A stretch of 64,000 bases of DNA, from the NCBI RefSeq assembly GCF_013280595.1, contig NZ_JAAATY010000018.1, positions 1 to 64,000 on the forward strand, in the 5' to 3' direction. This document shows, one piece after another, positions 16,897 through 24,650 of the stretch; the stretch's first letter is position 1; every line of letters starts with the position of its first letter. A program made the translations under genes and the position numbers. The notes under the pieces are model-generated. The model was not told the DNA's origin and did not search any database. It saw only the letters and a list, made by a program, of their open reading frames with translations. This DNA is from Kibdelosporangium persicum (GTDB lineage: Bacteria; Actinomycetota; Actinomycetes; Mycobacteriales; Pseudonocardiaceae).

Positions 16897-17331
16897 TCAC
16901 ACGTGCACGACGACCACTCGCTGGTCCTTACGGCGGTCGGGCTCCTCGACAAGCCGGTTCAGATCGCCGGGATCGCTCGTCAGCAGGACAACCGGTCGAG
17001 CCATGACCAGTGCGGTGGCCGCCACTACTGAATCGACCGCGCACCTGTGTCCCGACAGCCCGGTGGCACCCAGCAGTGCACCCGCTGCGCGACCGAGTTC
17101 CGTGGTGACCGGAACCGTCACGATCCTGGACAGCACGCGATGCACTGCCGCATCCCGGGCGCCACCTCGCAGGACCTCAGCCAGCGTGATCGCACTGACG
17201 ACGACTCTGGCTCCCCGCACCCGTGCGGTCTCCAGGTACGCCCGCACCCGCGAATCCCCGGCAGCCAGCTTGGACAGCCCTTCGCAGTCCAGGACAAGCG
17301 TGCCCGCCGCGACTACTCGCCGTCCGGCCAT
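16897..17331 (-). CDS. PIN domain toxin (VapC-like)
   Basis: A 144-residue PIN-domain protein. All four acidic positions are visible: Asp in TLVLDCEGLSKL, Glu in ITLAEVLRG, Asp in HRCAVDSVVAAT and Asp in LLTSDPGDLNRL. VapC relatives are Mg-dependent RNases, often cutting tRNA or rRNA, held inactive by a partner antitoxin. The start overlaps the 3' end of the upstream antitoxin-like gene by 19 nt, so translation is probably coupled. The intact acidic set suggests an active enzyme. Confidence 0.88.
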   Translation of the reverse strand: MAGRRVVAAGTLVLDCEGLSKLAAGDSRVRAYLETARVRGARVVVSAITLAEVLRGGARDAAVHRVLSRIVTVPVTTELGRAAGALLGATGLSGHRCAVDSVVAATALVMARPVVLLTSDPGDLNRLVEEPDRRKDQRVVVVHV

Positions 17332-17666
17332 GCCGCCGCAGCCTCCGCCAGGTACTCCTCAGGGACGCGCCCGTGCTCGGCTTCGAGCGTCTCAGCCAGC
17401 TCCGCCAGCAGGTCCAGCTCCAACTGCCGGGCCACCGCACTGGCCACGTACTGGCTGAACTCGCCTTTGCCCACGCGCTCCTGCACAGCGGCGGTGAGCT
17501 CCTCGGGCAGGGACACGCTGACCTTACGCGCCTTCCCTAACGGCATTCCGGAGAACTCGACGGCCACCTTGCCTGGGTCGTGCAACTCCGCCAACCGCCA
17601 CACAAGGTCGATCGTGGCTCGGACGGGGACCTCGGTGTCGTCCTTCTCATGCGGCAATGCAGTCAT
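17313..17666 (-). CDS. Antitoxin-like ribbon-helix-helix protein (VapB-type partner)
   Basis: A 117-residue protein. Residues about 46-85 read KARKVSVSLPEELTAAVQERV followed by GEFSQYVASAVARQLELD, a CopG/ribbon-helix-helix DNA-binding pattern. The acidic C-terminal tail (EAEHGRVPEEYLAEAAAAWPDGE) would wrap the toxin. The first 45 residues form an extension that is longer than in most VapB-like antitoxins. The gene overlaps the PIN toxin by 19 nt and sits immediately upstream of it. A 17-bp palindrome 8 nt before its start is the likely autoregulatory operator. Confidence 0.82.
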   Translation of the reverse strand: MTALPHEKDDTEVPVRATIDLVWRLAELHDPGKVAVEFSGMPLGKARKVSVSLPEELTAAVQERVGKGEFSQYVASAVARQLELDLLAELAETLEAEHGRVPEEYLAEAAAAWPDGE

Positions 17667-17673
17667 ATCTTCA

Positions 17674-17690
17674 TGCTACCACCGGTAGCA
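17674..17690. promoter_or_regulatory. Palindromic operator of the toxin-antitoxin pair
   Basis: TGCTACC-ACC-GGTAGCA is a perfect 7-bp inverted repeat 8 nt upstream of the antitoxin ATG (17666). Reading toward the gene, TAGCAT could serve as a -10 element, which would make the transcript leaderless or nearly so. Ribbon-helix-helix antitoxins normally bind such sites to autoregulate. Confidence 0.5.
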
Positions 17691-17711
17691 ACATAGCTTG
17701 ACCTGCACAAA

Positions 17712-17754
17712 CAGTGCGACCCCAGGCAGAGCATGTCCGCCTGGGGTCGCACTG
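17712..17754 (-). terminator. Long stem-loop after nrdJ
   Basis: CAGTGCGACCCCAGGC (17712-17727) pairs perfectly over 16 bp with GCCTGGGGTCGCACTG (17739-17754) across an 11-nt loop. It lies 42 nt downstream of the nrdJ stop and isolates the nrdRJ unit from the toxin-antitoxin promoter. Confidence 0.8.
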
Positions 17755-17795
17755 TCGGAGTTCGCGCTGCCCGTCATGCCGGGCAGCGCCAGCGG

Positions 17796-20600
17796 TCAGC
17801 TGCAGCCGGAAGTGGAGCCGCAGCCCTCGCAGACGTAGCAGGAGCCGGCGGGACGCATCTTCGTGCCGCAGGTCATGCAGAGCGGGGCGTCGGCGACCGT
17901 GCCGAGTTGCAGTTCGAGCAGTTCGGTCGAGCTGTGGGCCTTCTCCAGCCCGGTCTTCGGGGCAGGCGGCGCGGTGGCGGACGAGGCCTCCACAGTGGAC
18001 CGCATGCCTTCCAGGTCGACGTCGGACGAGCCGTAGTCGTTGTTGACCTGGGCGGAGCGCTCGTCGGCCGTGTAGATGCCGAGCTGTGCGCGCTTCTCCA
18101 ACGGCAGGTAGTCCAGTGCCAGGCGGCGGAACAGGTAGTCCAGCACGCTGGTGGCGATCCGGACGTCCGGGTCGTCGGTCATGCCCGCCGGCTCGAAGCG
18201 CAGGTTCTGGAACTTCGAGACGTAGAACTCGAGCGGGATGCCGTACTGCAGGCCGACCGAGATGGACATCGAGAACGCGTCCATCACACCGGCCAGCGTC
18301 GACCCCTGCTTGCCGAGCTTGACGAAGATCTCGCCGAGGCCGTCGTCGGGGTACGAACCGGCGTGCAGGTAGCCCTCCGCACCACCGACGGTGAACGACA
18401 CCGTCTGCGACGGGCGCTTCTTCGGCAGGCGCTTGCGGACCGGCCGGTACTCGACGACCGTCTCCTTCTCCGCGCCCTTGTCCGCGCGGGCCGACTTGCC
18501 CGCCGACAGCGGCTGGCCGACCTTGCAGTTGTCGCGGTAGATCGCCAGCGCCTTCAGGCCCAGCTTCCAGCCCTGGAAGTAGATCTCCTCGACGTCCTCG
18601 ACGGTGGCCGCCTCGGGCATGTTCACCGTCTTGGAGATCGCACCCGAGATGAACGGCTGCACCGCGGCCATCATCCGGACGTGTCCCATCGGCGCGATGG
18701 AGCGCTCGCCCATGGCGCAGTCGAAGACCTCGTAGTGCTCACGGCGCAGGCCCGGCGCGTCGACGACGTGCCCGTGCTCGGAGACGTACTCGACGATCGC
18801 CTCGATCTGCTCTTCCTGGTAGCCCAGTGCCTTCAGCGCCCGCGGCACGGTCTGGTTGACGATCTGCATCGAGCCGCCGCCGACCAGCTTCTTGAACTTG
18901 ACCAGCGCCAGGTCCGGCTCGATGCCGGTGGTGTCGCAGTCCATCATCAGGCCGATGGTGCCGGTCGGCGCGAGCACCGACGCCTGCGCGTTGCGCCAGC
19001 CGTCCCGGACACCGATCTCCAGGCCACGCCGCCATTCCTCACCGGCGACACGCTGGATCGCGGTGTCGTCGTCGGCCAGCGTGCGGATCAGGTCGTTGGC
19101 CGCGGCGTGCTTACGGATCACGCGGATGTGCGGCTCGGCGTTGCGGGCGTAGCCCTCGTACGGGCCGACGACACCGGCGAGCTCAGCGGAGCGACGGTAC
19201 GCGACGGCGTTCATCAGCGAGGTGATCGACGCGGCGAGCGCGCGGCCGCCCTCGGAGTCGTACGCGTGCGCGGTCGCCATCAGCAGCGCGCCGAGGTTGG
19301 CGTAACCGATGCCCAGCTGACGGAACTTGCGCGTGGTGTCCGCGATCGGCTCGGTCGGGAAGTCCGCGAAGCAGATCGAGATGTCCATCGCGGTGATGAC
19401 GAACTCGACCGCCTTGACGAACGTCCGCGTGTCGAACGTGCCGTCCTCACGCAGGAACTTCATCAGGTTCAGCGACGCGAGGTTGCAGCTGGAGTTGTCC
19501 AGGTGCATGTACTCGCTGCACGGGTTCGACGCGGTGATCCGGCCGGACTCCGGGCAGGTGTGCCAGTCGTTGATCGTGCTGTCGTACTGGATGCCGGGGT
19601 CGGCACACTCCCACGCGGCCTGCGACAGCTTGCGGAACAGGCTCTTGGCCTCGACCTCTTCGATGACCTCGCCGGAGGTCCGCGAGCGCAGGCCGAACTT
19701 GCCGCCGTTCTCCACCGCGTGCATGAACTCGTCGGAGACGCGGATCGAGTTGTTGGCGTTCTGGTACTGGACCGAGGTGATGTCCTTGCCACCGAGGTCC
19801 ATGTCGAAGCCGGCGTCGCGCAGGACGCGGATCTTGCGCTCCTCCTTGGCCTTGGTCTCGATGAACTCCTCGACGTCCGGGTGGTCCACGTCGAGCACGA
19901 CCATCTTGGCCGCCCGCCGGGTCGCGCCACCGGACTTGATCGTCCCCGCGGACGCGTCGGCGCCGCGCATGAACGACACCGGGCCGGACGCGGTGCCGCC
20001 GGAGGACAGCAGCTCCTTGGACGAACGGATCCGGGAGAGGTTCAGGCCCGCGCCCGAACCGCCCTTGAAGATCAGGCCCTCTTCCTTGTACCAGTTGAGG
20101 ATCGACTCCATGGTGTCGTCCACCGCGAGGATGAAGCAGGCGCTGACCTGCTGCGGCGACGCGGTGCCGACGTTGAACCAGACCGGCGAGTTGAAGCTGA
20201 ACACCTGGTGCAGCAGCATGTAGGTGAGCTCGTGCTCGAAGATCTCGGCGTCCTTCGGCGTGGCGAAGTACGCGTGCTCCACACCGGCCGCGACGTACGT
20301 CTTGACCACGCGGTCGATCAGCTGGCGCAGGCTGCTTTCCCGGACCTGCGAGCCGACCGCGCCGCGGAAGTACTTGCTGGTGACGATGTTGACCGCGTTG
20401 ACCGACCAGAAGTCGGGGAACTCGACGCCGCGCTGTTCGAAGTTCACCGACCCGTCACGCCAGTTGGTCATCACCACGTCGCGGTGCTCCCACGTGACCG
20501 CGTCGTAGGGATGCACTCCCTCGGTCGTGTAGACCCGCTCCATCCGCAGGCCTTTGACCTGCTGATCACCCCCAGCGGGCACACCCACCGTTTCCGTCAT
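17796..20600 (-). CDS. nrdJ: Vitamin B12-dependent ribonucleotide reductase, class II
   Basis: About 934 residues from the ATG at 20600; the frame is open to 20714 but homology begins at the later start. It reduces ribonucleotides to deoxyribonucleotides using adenosylcobalamin, so no oxygen or NrdB subunit is needed. Visible signatures: NPCSEYMHLDNSSCNLASLNL around the active-site loop, FSFNSPVWFNVG, LAPTGTIGLMMDCDTTGIEPDLALVKFK, and a C-terminal tail with zinc or redox cysteines (CMTCGTKM ... CYVCEGCGSTSGC). It follows nrdR on the same strand with a 110-nt gap, the usual actinobacterial nrdRJ operon. No cobalamin riboswitch was recognised. Confidence 0.97.
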   Translation of the reverse strand: MTETVGVPAGGDQQVKGLRMERVYTTEGVHPYDAVTWEHRDVVMTNWRDGSVNFEQRGVEFPDFWSVNAVNIVTSKYFRGAVGSQVRESSLRQLIDRVVKTYVAAGVEHAYFATPKDAEIFEHELTYMLLHQVFSFNSPVWFNVGTASPQQVSACFILAVDDTMESILNWYKEEGLIFKGGSGAGLNLSRIRSSKELLSSGGTASGPVSFMRGADASAGTIKSGGATRRAAKMVVLDVDHPDVEEFIETKAKEERKIRVLRDAGFDMDLGGKDITSVQYQNANNSIRVSDEFMHAVENGGKFGLRSRTSGEVIEEVEAKSLFRKLSQAAWECADPGIQYDSTINDWHTCPESGRITASNPCSEYMHLDNSSCNLASLNLMKFLREDGTFDTRTFVKAVEFVITAMDISICFADFPTEPIADTTRKFRQLGIGYANLGALLMATAHAYDSEGGRALAASITSLMNAVAYRRSAELAGVVGPYEGYARNAEPHIRVIRKHAAANDLIRTLADDDTAIQRVAGEEWRRGLEIGVRDGWRNAQASVLAPTGTIGLMMDCDTTGIEPDLALVKFKKLVGGGSMQIVNQTVPRALKALGYQEEQIEAIVEYVSEHGHVVDAPGLRREHYEVFDCAMGERSIAPMGHVRMMAAVQPFISGAISKTVNMPEAATVEDVEEIYFQGWKLGLKALAIYRDNCKVGQPLSAGKSARADKGAEKETVVEYRPVRKRLPKKRPSQTVSFTVGGAEGYLHAGSYPDDGLGEIFVKLGKQGSTLAGVMDAFSMSISVGLQYGIPLEFYVSKFQNLRFEPAGMTDDPDVRIATSVLDYLFRRLALDYLPLEKRAQLGIYTADERSAQVNNDYGSSDVDLEGMRSTVEASSATAPPAPKTGLEKAHSSTELLELQLGTVADAPLCMTCGTKMRPAGSCYVCEGCGSTSGCS

Positions 20601-20710
20601 GACCAGTCCCTCTCCCTCAACACTCGCGTTAACTGGCGCGGCCACGTCCGGGGTCCCCGTCCGATCCGGTCCGTGCGAATTCCTTGTTGTCCGTGCGCGC
20701 GTCCGGCGGC

Positions 20711-21181
20711 TCACCGTTCCGCCTCCGCACGCTTGGCGATCGCCGCTTTCAGGTCCGCGATCTCCTTCTCGAAGTCCTCAACCGATGTGAACGAGCGGTA
20801 CACGCTGGCGAACCGCAGGTAGGCGACCTCGTCGAGCTCGCGCAGCGGGCCGAGAATGGCGAGCCCCACCTCATGGCTCGGGATCTCGGCGGCACCGCCC
20901 GAGCGGATCGACTCCTCGACCCGGTGGGCCAGTTTCTGCAGCGCGTCCTCGTCGACCGGCCTGCCCTGGCAGGCGCGTTGCACGCCGCGCACGACCTTGT
21001 CGCGGCTGAACGGCTCGGTCACGCCGGATCGTTTGACCACCGCCAGCACGGCCTCCTCGACGGTGGTGAACCTGCGGCCACAGCTCGAGCACGACCGCCT
21101 GCGCCGGATCACCTGGCCCTCGTCGACTTCCCGGGAGTCGACCACCCGAGAGTCGGAATGCCGGCAGAACGGACATCTCAT
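20711..21181 (-). CDS. nrdR: Transcriptional repressor NrdR
   Basis: 156 residues from the ATG at 21181, chosen because RCPFC is the invariant NrdR start and GAGGAAG lies 8 nt upstream. The N-terminal zinc ribbon has CPFC and CSSCGRRF. The ATP-cone domain follows ([24 protein letters not shown] ... [13 protein letters not shown]). NrdR senses the ATP/dATP state and represses ribonucleotide reductase genes by binding paired NrdR boxes. It heads the operon with nrdJ, and candidate boxes lie upstream at 21295-21342. The gene order nrdR-chiZ-lexA matches mycobacteria. Confidence 0.97.
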   Translation of the reverse strand: MRCPFCRHSDSRVVDSREVDEGQVIRRRRSCSSCGRRFTTVEEAVLAVVKRSGVTEPFSRDKVVRGVQRACQGRPVDEDALQKLAHRVEESIRSGGAAEIPSHEVGLAILGPLRELDEVAYLRFASVYRSFTSVEDFEKEIADLKAAIAKRAEAER

Positions 21182-21294
21182 CGCAGGCTTCCTCACTCTC
21201 ACTCACGGTCATCCGGCAACACCCGTGCGTCACCGCAACAGCCTGGTTGGTGATCGACTTGTGGATGAAGGGTGGACAACTCGTCCGCCCCCAG

Positions 21295-21342
21295 CCCCAA
21301 CCTGTGGACTACTTACAGCGGTGTAACTACTAGATGTTGGGG
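21295..21342 (-). promoter_or_regulatory. Candidate paired NrdR boxes
   Basis: On the reverse strand the 16-mer CCCCAACATCTAGTAG (21342-21327) matches the NrdR box acaCwAtATaTwgtgt at about 10 of 16 positions, including the CwA-AT-TwGT core. A weaker 16-mer lies exactly 32 bp downstream (21310-21295, about 8 of 16). That spacing equals the three helical turns expected of tandem NrdR boxes. The site is about 115-160 nt upstream of nrdR and would allow autoregulation of nrdRJ. Confidence 0.4.
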
Positions 21343-21956
21343 TGACAGTATGCCCGAGGCCTACTCGACGCAAGTCGACACGGCGCGACTCGCCTGGTCA
21401 CGAACGCACTGTGGCGAGCGCCACACGGGGTGTCGATCCAGACCGGACCACGCCAACGCAATCAGCCGTTCGAGGGAACTCAGCACGATCGACTGCGCAC
21501 AGCGCGTACACCCGTTGAACGACCCGCTCGACGACCGACGAGCGCCCCGGAGATCCACACGGAGCCCTCATGCCGGGAACAACACGGTCCTCCAGCCGCG
21601 CGATCGGACCAACTGGATCACAGTTCCCACGACCGGGCGCGACCCACGACAAAGGCCGACACGGCAAAGGTCCCCGCGCGATCAAGGCAACGCGTGGTGT
21701 CATCCCGAGCGAGTCGCGGAAGTCGCGGCCTTGAGTTGATCAAATCGGCTGCCGTGGCCGCGGGATTCCGGTAAAGTTGATCTTATGCGGGACCGGGCAC
21801 CGTCCAGGGCGAACAGTCGCGGCGAGCGGTTTCCGTTACAGCGCGGCATGTCCCGCCGAAGCGCGAATTCGGCAGCCCGCAACCAGCACACGGTCGAACC
21901 TCACACCAGCACGGCAGATCGACCGGACACAAAGGACGTTCTGGCCCGCCGGACGA
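21343..21956. other. Gene-poor interval between nrdR promoter and chiZ
   Basis: About 610 nt with no convincing gene. The longest plausible frame (21430-21774, plus strand) uses third positions far less GC-biased than neighbouring genes, has no recognisable domain and is dominated by Arg, Ser and Pro. The interval is noticeably less GC-rich than the flanking genes. It could hold the nrdR 5' region, an untranslated RNA or decayed sequence. Confidence 0.5.
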
Positions 21957-22433
21957 TCAGGGCGCGGACGGGACCTGCAATGCCTGACCGGCGAGCACCC
22001 CGGCACCGGAGATCTCGTTGAGTTCATGGATCCGGGCGACCACTGCCTCCGGGTTGTACCCGGGCGCCGATCGTTCCGCCACGTCCCACAGGCTCTCGCC
22101 GGGCTGGACCCAGACGACCGCCGTCCGCTCGGGCACCACGTTCGACGTGAACACGTCCACCAGGCTGCCGACTCCGAACACCGTGAGGAACATGCCGAGC
22201 CCGACCAGGATGGACGCCGCCACTCGCCTGCGGCGCCGGATCGCCGGCGTGCAGGCGGCCACACGCCGGTGCGACGGCCGGCGCTTGCGCGGCGCCTTGG
22301 GTTCGGTGACCCGCGGTGCCGCCTTCTCCTCCCGGGGTTTTTCCTCGACCTCGGGCAGTGGCGGCACCAGCCGGAGCACCGGCCGGCCGGCCGGCTGCGA
22401 CAGGTCGATCTTCGTGCGTACCGGAGCCGCCAT
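21957..22433 (-). CDS. chiZ: SOS-linked LysM membrane protein, ChiZ/DivS-like
   Basis: 158 residues from the ATG at 22433 with an AGGAGGA ribosome site. Layout: a basic, Pro-rich cytoplasmic N terminus (1-70), one membrane helix (about 71-94) and an external LysM domain (about 105-155; TAVVWVQPGESLWDVAERSAPG, then VVARIHELNEI). Size, layout and position divergent from lexA and next to nrdR match M. tuberculosis Rv2719c (ChiZ) and are analogous to corynebacterial DivS, which halt division after DNA damage. A perfect LexA box lies 28 nt upstream of its start, supporting SOS induction. The gene name is by synteny and architecture. Confidence 0.85.
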   Translation of the reverse strand: MAAPVRTKIDLSQPAGRPVLRLVPPLPEVEEKPREEKAAPRVTEPKAPRKRRPSHRRVAACTPAIRRRRRVAASILVGLGMFLTVFGVGSLVDVFTSNVVPERTAVVWVQPGESLWDVAERSAPGYNPEAVVARIHELNEISGAGVLAGQALQVPSAP

Positions 22434-22460
22434 GTCGTATCCTCCTCGCGTGACCTGAGA

Positions 22461-22476
22461 TCGAACACCGGTTCGA
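22461..22476. promoter_or_regulatory. LexA (SOS) box upstream of chiZ
   Basis: TCGAAC-ACCG-GTTCGA is a perfect match to the actinobacterial SOS box TCGAAC-N4-GTTCGA. It lies 28 nt upstream of the chiZ start and 165 nt from the lexA start. The adjacent GTTCGATCGAAC (22471-22482) is a further overlapping palindrome. Confidence 0.9.
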
Positions 22477-22542
22477 TCGAACGTCCGTGCGAATGTGTAC
22501 CACCTACCACCGACAAAAATCGAGATCCGCTCGGCGTGTCCC

Positions 22543-22583
22543 TCGAACAGGTGTTTGATCTCCTGGTCGAAGCGGACTACGGT
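22543..22583 (+). promoter_or_regulatory. lexA promoter with overlapping LexA box
   Basis: TCGAAC-AGGT-GTTTGA (22543-22558) is a LexA box with one mismatch. It overlaps a -35 element TTGATC (22555-22560), which is followed by a 17-nt spacer and the -10 TACGGT (22578-22583). LexA bound here would block RNA polymerase, giving classic autoregulation. Transcription should begin near 22590, about 50 nt before the lexA GTG. Confidence 0.85.
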
Positions 22584-22640
22584 CGGTGAAGATGATCGAG
22601 CTCGCCCACAGGTGGGCGAGGATTTTTGGAGGCGGAAGCG

Positions 22641-23348
22641 GTGCCGCAGCGCAGCAAGACACCAGAGCAGGGCGACAACATCCGCCCCTTCCCCGAGCAG
22701 GCCGAAGACCTGGACTCGGGCACCCTGCCGCCGCGACAGCGCGCGGTGCTCGAGGTCATCAGGGCCTGGGTCGAACGGGTGGGGTATCCGCCCAGCGTGC
22801 GGGAGATAGGTGAGGCGGTCGGCCTGACATCGACCTCGTCGGTCGCCTACCAGCTGAAGGCCTTGGAGCGGAAGGGCTACCTGCGCAGGGACCACAACCG
22901 GCCGCGGGCGATCGGCGTGCTGCCGCCGGACGCCGACGCGGCCCAACTGGCCGGCGAGGACACCCCGGCGCCCACGCCGGCGTACGTCCCGGTGCTGGGC
23001 CGGATCGCCGCCGGTGGCCCGATCCTGGCCGAACAGGCCGTCGAGGACGTCTTCCCGTTGCCCAAGGAGATCGTCGGCGAGGGCTCGCTGTTCCTGCTCA
23101 AGGTCGCCGGCGACTCGATGATCGACGCGGCGATCGCGGACGACGACTGGGTCGTGGTGCGCCAGCAGTCGGTCGCCGACAACGGCGAGATCGTCGCGGC
23201 GATGATCGACGGCGAGGCCACGGTGAAGACGTACAAGCTGCGCGACGGCCACGTGTGGCTGTTGCCGCAGAACGAGGCGTACGAGCCGATCCCCGGTGAC
23301 GAGGCCACCATCCTCGGGAAGGTGGTCGCCGTCCTGCGCCGGCTCTGA
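22641..23348 (+). CDS. lexA: SOS repressor LexA
   Basis: 235 residues from the GTG at 22641, preferred over a TTG at 22626 because TGGAGG lies 8 nt upstream. The N-terminal winged helix covers residues about 27-92 ([34 protein letters not shown]). The C-terminal S24 peptidase domain carries the self-cleavage bond Ala124-Gly125 in RIAAGG, with Ser159 (GDSM) and Lys196 (ATVKTYK) as the catalytic dyad. RecA filaments trigger autocleavage and derepress SOS genes, here probably lexA, chiZ and recA. It is divergent from chiZ, as in mycobacteria. Confidence 0.97.
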   Translation: MPQRSKTPEQGDNIRPFPEQAEDLDSGTLPPRQRAVLEVIRAWVERVGYPPSVREIGEAVGLTSTSSVAYQLKALERKGYLRRDHNRPRAIGVLPPDADAAQLAGEDTPAPTPAYVPVLGRIAAGGPILAEQAVEDVFPLPKEIVGEGSLFLLKVAGDSMIDAAIADDDWVVVRQQSVADNGEIVAAMIDGEATVKTYKLRDGHVWLLPQNEAYEPIPGDEATILGKVVAVLRRL

Positions 23349-23361
23349 CGGGTCACCGTCA

Positions 23362-23398
23362 CCTCCGGGCGGCCGTGTTCTCCGCCGCCGCTCGGAGG
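23362..23398 (+). terminator. Imperfect hairpin after lexA
   Basis: CCTCCGGGCGGC pairs with GCCGCCGCTCGGAGG, with a 3-nt bulge, 13 nt after the lexA stop. GC-rich and without a U-run; a probable lexA terminator. Confidence 0.45.
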
Positions 23399-23406
23399 GC
23401 GCACAG

Positions 23407-23599
23407 CTAGGCCGTGTTTCAAATGCCCGATCGCGATAGCCGGGCCGGATGCGGCCCCTGACGCCACCGCGGGACCGCCCAAAGACAACCAGTATTCGCG
23501 GCGATCCCGCGGCGACGCCAGGAACCGCCCCACCGAGCCGATTCCGGCCTCCGGCCGGGGCAGACTCTCATCGACCGGGACATTCGAAACACGACCTAG
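23407..23599. mobile_element. MITE-like element with terminal inverted repeats
   Basis: A 193-bp segment bounded by CTAG on both sides. The left end reads CTAGGCCGTGTTTCAAATG and the right end, on the reverse strand, reads CTAGGTCGTGTTTCGAATG. The inverted repeats extend for about 28 bp with only four differences. There is no coding frame of note, so the element is non-autonomous. CTAG fits the YTAR 4-bp target duplication of IS5-group transposases, but that assignment is inference. The right-hand CTAG provides the TAG stop of the neighbouring reverse-strand gene. No second copy occurs in this window. Confidence 0.65.
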
Positions 23600-24636
23600 C
23601 GGGTTTTGCCCTTGCGGGCCATGAACGCCAGTCCGCCGAGCACGACGACACCGCCGACCACGACCGCCAGCCAGGTCGGGAACCCGGAGTCCTCGGTGGC
23701 CGGAGCGGCGTTCGCGTCCCCTGCCGCGCCGCCGGGACTCGCGGGGTTGCCCCCGGCCTGCGGTTTGGGGGACACCAAGCCGGTCGCTCCCGCGACCGTC
23801 CGGATCGGCTGGCCGACTCCTTCCGAGCCGGTCAGCAGCGTGCCGTCCGGTTCGAAGGCGATCGTCTCGCCTTGCGGTTCGTTCGGCAGCGGGACACGGA
23901 CGGGGTCGCGGCCCAGTGCGGCCACGATGTCGCCGTCAGGTGCGCTGTAGAGGTACGCGTCGGTGTACGTGCGCAGCGCGACGACCTTTCCGTCGGCGCT
24001 GACCGCGCCGCCGGTCACCAGGATCGTGGCGATGGAGTGCGGAATCCGGGTCGGGCCGCCCGCGGTTTCGGTGGTCTTCAGGTCGACCGAGGCCACTTTG
24101 GTCAGTTTTGTCGGCCCGGGGCTCCGCAGTTCGCCGTCGGGCCGGTAGACCTCGGCCGGGCCGAACGGCTCCTTGGTGACCAGGTACGGCACGCCCTTCT
24201 GGTCCATCAGCAACGCTTCCGCGTCGTGCTGTCCGTCCGGATAGGACAACCGGTACAGCGTCGCCTTGCCGTCCGGGGACAGCGAGTGCAGCGCGACGGT
24301 CTCGCGTTTCTTGCCGTTGTCGCCGGTGTCGGCCAGCCAGATCGTGCCGTCCTTCGTCCGTGCCATGTCCTCGACGTCGAACGGGTCGGTCTTGTTGGTG
24401 ATCGTGCGCTCGACCTTGCAGTCCTTGTTGAGCACGCTGACGGTCAGCTTGGTGCCGCCGTCGTTGGTCGCGTACATCTTCGAGCCGTCCGACGCCAGGC
24501 CGGACAGCTCGCCGATGTTCCTCGCACTGATCTTGCAGCGCTCCACCGGATCGGCGTGAGCCGCCGTCACCGGTGCGAGCGCCCAAGCGAGAGCCAGGGC
24601 GCCTCCCCACGCCAAGACTCTCCTACCCTTGATCAC
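23596..24636 (-). CDS. Secreted, C-terminally anchored beta-propeller-like protein
   Basis: A 346-residue protein with a signal peptide (residues 1-28, cleavage near AHA-DP). Blade-like repeats follow (LSGLASDGSKMYATNDG, DVEDMARTKDGTIWLADTGDN, GETIAFEPDGTLLTGSEG), then a Gly/Pro/Ala linker and a C-terminal membrane helix (about residues 318-338) ending in the basic tail RKGKTR. It is therefore an extracytoplasmic propeller tethered to the membrane. Function is unknown; the gene corresponds by position to the membrane-protein gene after lexA in mycobacteria, but similarity was not tested. The stop codon lies in the end of the MITE-like element. Confidence 0.8.
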   Translation of the reverse strand: MIKGRRVLAWGGALALAWALAPVTAAHADPVERCKISARNIGELSGLASDGSKMYATNDGGTKLTVSVLNKDCKVERTITNKTDPFDVEDMARTKDGTIWLADTGDNGKKRETVALHSLSPDGKATLYRLSYPDGQHDAEALLMDQKGVPYLVTKEPFGPAEVYRPDGELRSPGPTKLTKVASVDLKTTETAGGPTRIPHSIATILVTGGAVSADGKVVALRTYTDAYLYSAPDGDIVAALGRDPVRVPLPNEPQGETIAFEPDGTLLTGSEGVGQPIRTVAGATGLVSPKPQAGGNPASPGGAAGDANAAPATEDSGFPTWLAVVVGGVVVLGGLAFMARKGKTR

Positions 24637-24650
24637 GACCAGTAGACGCG

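Noticed and set aside
17733-20822. A 1029-codon open frame on the plus strand
   Set aside because: It is the antisense of nrdJ. In high-GC genes with strong third-position bias the opposite strand stays open. The translation is Arg/Val/Asp-rich without domains.
20601-21400. Cobalamin riboswitch for the B12-dependent reductase
   Set aside because: I looked for the conserved B12-box and core helices before nrdJ and nrdR and did not find them. NrdR boxes are the better explanation for control.
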